This document shows positions 14,544 through 14,776 of a stretch of DNA of 14,776 nucleotides, piece by piece. How positions within the stretch are numbered: position 1 is the first letter of the stretch; the number at the start of each line of letters is the position of its first letter. The notes beneath the pieces were generated by a model. The model was not told where the DNA came from and did no database searches. It was given only the letters and a program-made list of their open reading frames with translations. Origin of the DNA: Planctomycetota bacterium. Lineage in GTDB: Bacteria; Planctomycetota; Phycisphaerae; Sedimentisphaerales; Anaerohalosphaeraceae. The stretch lies in NCBI GenBank assembly GCA_003644215.1, contig QNBU01000005.1:1-14776 (forward strand). The letters run 5' to 3'. A program made the position numbers and the translations under genes.

Positions 14544-14776
14544 TTACAATTCCTCAAACCTCATTTTGAAGGTTTTTAATTCATAGGGATCCAAGTTAAA
14601 GGGTAATTCTTCACCTTTACTGCTGACCTTACTTTCATTCTGCTCCATCAAATTGCATTCTTTGGCCGATTTTATTTTCCTGTCAAAGTTTAGAGTTGTT
14701 TTGCCGCGCTGGCGGTAATACTCACACAGACGAATAATCACATCATCGCTGTCTTCGGCAAGCTTAACAGCTTCAA
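14544..14776 (-). CDS. Alpha-mannosidase (GH38), C-terminal end only
   Basis: The last 76 codons of a gene that begins beyond the window. The frame stays open to base 14776, and the extra upstream codons (EAVKLAEDSDD) run directly into VIIRLCEYYRQRGK, then KSAKECNLMEQNE and LPFNLDPYELKTFKM. This matches the C-terminal beta domain of GH38 alpha-mannosidases, where an EDSDxVIxRxYExxG segment is followed by xxAxExNLxE and a terminal PYEIKTF. Such enzymes remove alpha-mannose from glycans or glycoconjugates; cell location and linkage cannot be judged from this part. The stop is TAA at 14546-14544. The catalytic domain is not in the window. Confidence 0.8.
   Translation of the reverse strand, partial: EAVKLAEDSDDVIIRLCEYYRQRGKTTLNFDRKIKSAKECNLMEQNESKVSSKGEELPFNLDPYELKTFKMRFEEL

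Overview
The window looks like chromosomal DNA of an environmental Gram-negative bacterium. A member of the Planctomycetota (Phycisphaerae-like) is my best guess, but this is an inference from gene style only: very long multidomain enzymes, moderate GC, Shine-Dalgarno starts, and a lipobox lipoprotein. No marker gene here settles it. Both ends are cut inside genes.

Left part (1-1440, + strand): the 3' end of a PilT-type pilus-retraction ATPase, then a small coiled-coil lipoprotein with an eight-aspartate tail, closed by a good intrinsic terminator. Next, on the - strand (5526 down to 1438), lies a compact cofactor operon read panB -> GT4-like glycosyltransferase -> pdxB -> folP, with a clear sigma70-type promoter in front of panB, a 13-nt gap, a 51-nt gap and an ATGA overlap. 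It joins pantothenate/CoA, vitamin B6 and folate synthesis. FolP feeds the folate pool from which PanB takes its one-carbon unit.

Middle (5587-6613, + strand): a gene-free stretch holding a stem-loop that can form a pseudoknot, followed by a strong terminator (a small RNA or a regulatory leader), then a soluble histidine-kinase-like ATPase with degenerate nucleotide-binding boxes. Facing it on the - strand is the dominant feature, a 1807-residue protein (12140-6717). It fuses an unrecognised ~390-residue N-terminal region, a beta-sandwich-like segment, a GH13 alpha-amylase-type barrel with its catalytic triad intact, a helical linker, and a GT5 glycogen/starch-synthase unit. It is probably a one-polypeptide alpha-glucan synthesising and remodelling machine.

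Right part (12307-14776, - strand): an amidohydrolase-2 family hydrolase, a gene-poor stretch with a possible 206-bp MITE-like element (inverted repeats, 6-bp direct repeat), a cold-shock protein with an untranslated leader, the ribosome-rescue hydrolase ArfB, and the C-terminal end of a GH38 alpha-mannosidase. I saw no tRNA, rRNA or CRISPR array.
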